A stretch of DNA of 7,624 nucleotides from Alphaproteobacteria bacterium (GTDB taxonomy: Bacteria; Pseudomonadota; Alphaproteobacteria; ATCC43930; CGMCC-115725): positions 1-7,624 of the forward strand of contig JAFMSA010000183.1 in the NCBI GenBank assembly GCA_017353855.1. Reading direction: 5' to 3'. The translations under genes and the position numbers were made by a program. The notes beneath the pieces are model-generated. The model was not told the DNA's origin. It did not search any database and worked only from the letters and a program-made list of their open reading frames with translations. Positions within the stretch are counted from its first letter, which is position 1. Every line of letters starts with the position of its first letter. Of the stretch, positions 6,509 to 7,624 are shown one piece after another.

Positions 6509-7087
6509 TTGCCCACCGGTCCGCGAGGCCGTCTTTTGGCGTCGGCATTGCTCCTGCTCGCGTTAAGCGGTGTCTATCTGATGGTCGTCGCTCCGCTTCT
6601 CGATCTCTACGCGCAACGCGCGGCAGTCTTGGAGAACCGCCGGATGCTGCTTCCGCACCTGCACGCGGCAGCCTCCGAGCTTCCGGGTCTGCGGGCGCGT
6701 ATGGAGCAGCTGCGCACGGCTTCCGGCGCCCGTAAACTCACCCTCGACGGCGCCACCGACGCGCTGGCTGCGGCGAGCCTGCAGGGCCGGATCGAGGAGC
6801 TGGCCTCCTCCGTCGGCGCGACGATCGGGAGCACTGAGAGCCTTCCGGTGGAGGAGCGCTCCGGTTATCGCCGCATCGGCTTGCGATATGTGATGAGTGG
6901 CCCGTACGAGACTCTGGTGAAGTTTCTGGCCAAACTCGAAGCGACGACCCCGCCGGTGGTGGTCGACAATCTGCATATCCACGGCGTGCTCAGGCGTCCG
7001 GGCACGCCGTCTGCCTCCGGGCTCGACGCGGGACTGGACGTCTACGGATACCGCGACGGCGATAAATCGGTTGCAGCCAAGCCATGA
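6509..7087 (+). CDS. gspM: T2SS inner-membrane protein GspM
   Basis: This protein of about 192 residues has a short cytoplasmic tail, one membrane helix (about 8-30), a helical coiled-coil-prone stretch (about 33-70) and a C-terminal periplasmic ferredoxin-like domain (about 110-180, with YETLVKFLAKLEATTPPVVV at 133-152). This fits the GspM family, which stabilises GspL and the platform. No ATG or GTG lies near the expected start. I give the TTG at 6509, but the family-like N-terminus may begin further upstream, since ASLPTGPRGR is continuous in this frame from an ATT at 6500. A GGAG at 6479-6482 lies too far (26 nt) from the TTG. The 3' end overlaps the next gene by 4 bp (ATGA). Confidence 0.85.
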   Translation: MPTGPRGRLLASALLLLALSGVYLMVVAPLLDLYAQRAAVLENRRMLLPHLHAAASELPGLRARMEQLRTASGARKLTLDGATDALAAASLQGRIEELASSVGATIGSTESLPVEERSGYRRIGLRYVMSGPYETLVKFLAKLEATTPPVVVDNLHIHGVLRRPGTPSASGLDAGLDVYGYRDGDKSVAAKP

Positions 7088-7624
7088 CGGATCGTCTGCC
7101 CGCCCTTCTGCTGCTTGTCGGATGCCTCGTGCTGGGAGCGATCATCTTCGTCGAGCTTCAGCCCGAGGCCAGGGAGGACCCGGCGGCTGCCGGTATCGCG
7201 CGCCGGACCGACACCGGTCCCGCCGTGCGGCGGCAGGCGAATCCGAGGATCGATGATCTGGTAGGGACCGTCCTGGCCAGACCGCTTTTCACGAGCACGC
7301 GGCGGCCGCCGCAGAGCGCGTCCAACGGCGCGGCCGATGGTCTGGCCGATGCGCGACTGACGGGCATTGTGACCGAGCCCGGGCGGCGGGTGGCGATTTT
7401 CGCGGTCAAAGGCGAGAAGCCGCTGAGCGTAGCGGAGGGCGAAGCCGTCAATGGCTGGCGGATTGAGAGCATTACGCCGAGTGAGGTATCTCTGAGCGGC
7501 CCAACCGGAACCAAGACCTTGCAGCCCAAATTCGACCCCAACCTGGCCAAATCGCGCACTCAGGTGGCCAATGCCGTCGGCAGGCCGCCGGTGCCGCCCG
7601 CGAGGCCGGCTGTGCCGCCCGCCG
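7084..7624 (+). CDS. GspC/GspN-like T2SS protein, 3' end outside the window
   Basis: The 180 visible codons begin with an uncleaved signal anchor (about 5-23), followed by a flexible region and a domain (about 57-150) resembling the homology region of GspC: VLARPLF (63-69), LTGIVTEPGRRVAIFAVKG (92-110), then LSVAEGEAVNGWRIESI (114-130) and VSLSGPTGTKTLQPKFDP (135-152). In GspC this region contacts the N-terminal domains of the secretin GspD. After about 165 the sequence becomes rich in Pro, Ala and Val. No PDZ domain is seen in the visible part. Such short proteins are often labelled GspN in alphaproteobacteria, but the domain is GspC-like, so I leave the symbol open. The ATG overlaps the gspM stop as ATGA. 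A gspD gene might follow outside the window. Confidence 0.8.
   Translation, partial: MTDRLPALLLLVGCLVLGAIIFVELQPEAREDPAAAGIARRTDTGPAVRRQANPRIDDLVGTVLARPLFTSTRRPPQSASNGAADGLADARLTGIVTEPGRRVAIFAVKGEKPLSVAEGEAVNGWRIESITPSEVSLSGPTGTKTLQPKFDPNLAKSRTQVANAVGRPPVPPARPAVPPA
7582..7623 (+). repeat. Two 21-bp imperfect tandem repeats coding a Pro-rich heptad
   Basis: Units 7582-7602 and 7603-7623 match at 18 of 21 positions and are in frame with the GspC/N-like gene. They encode RPPVPPA followed by RPAVPPA. The array may continue beyond the window edge. In-frame units of this kind can vary in number between strains and would give a stiff, extended periplasmic segment. Confidence 0.75.

Noticed and set aside
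503..7624. Type IV pilus rather than type II secretion locus
   Set aside because: The ATPase, platform protein and pseudopilins are shared by both systems, but the GspL/GspM pair and the GspC-type homology region downstream are typical of T2SS.

Overview
The window is a nearly continuous type II secretion system (T2SS, general secretory pathway) locus from a GC-rich Gram-negative bacterium. The strong G/C bias at third codon positions, the compact overlapping genes, and the form of the L, M and N/C-like proteins suggest an alphaproteobacterium, perhaps a Hyphomicrobiales relative. That placement is an inference from protein style; no marker gene is present. I see no rRNA, tRNA, mobile element or CRISPR array.

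Layout: at the left edge, on the minus strand, lies the 5' part of a prepilin peptidase gene (gspO, before 1 to 415). An 87-bp divergent region (416-502) separates it from a plus-strand run: gspE (503-2242), a 302-bp gap (2243-2544), then gspF (2545-3768), gspH (3752-4216), gspI (4206-4631) and gspJ (4628-5248), which overlap one another. A second gap of 205 bp (5249-5453) follows, then gspL (5454-6494), gspM (about 6509-7087) and a GspC/GspN-like gene (7084 to beyond 7624) that leaves the window in a proline-rich tandem repeat.

How the parts work together (family knowledge): GspO removes the leader and methylates the pseudopilins. GspE is the cytoplasmic ATPase, held to the inner membrane by GspL and GspM and working on the polytopic platform protein GspF. 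GspH, I and J are minor pseudopilins of the pseudopilus tip. The GspC/N-like protein should link the inner-membrane platform to the outer-membrane secretin.

The main oddities are absences and gaps. The major pseudopilin gene gspG is missing from its usual place, because gspF and gspH overlap by 17 bp. gspK is missing between gspJ and gspL, where a 205-bp non-coding stretch sits instead. No gspD secretin gene is in view. A 302-bp stretch splits gspE from gspF, which are normally close neighbours. gspM has no ATG or GTG start at a sensible distance from its ribosome-binding-like sequence. I found no convincing previously unknown system; the best leads are the unusual composition of this T2SS locus and its two unexplained gaps.
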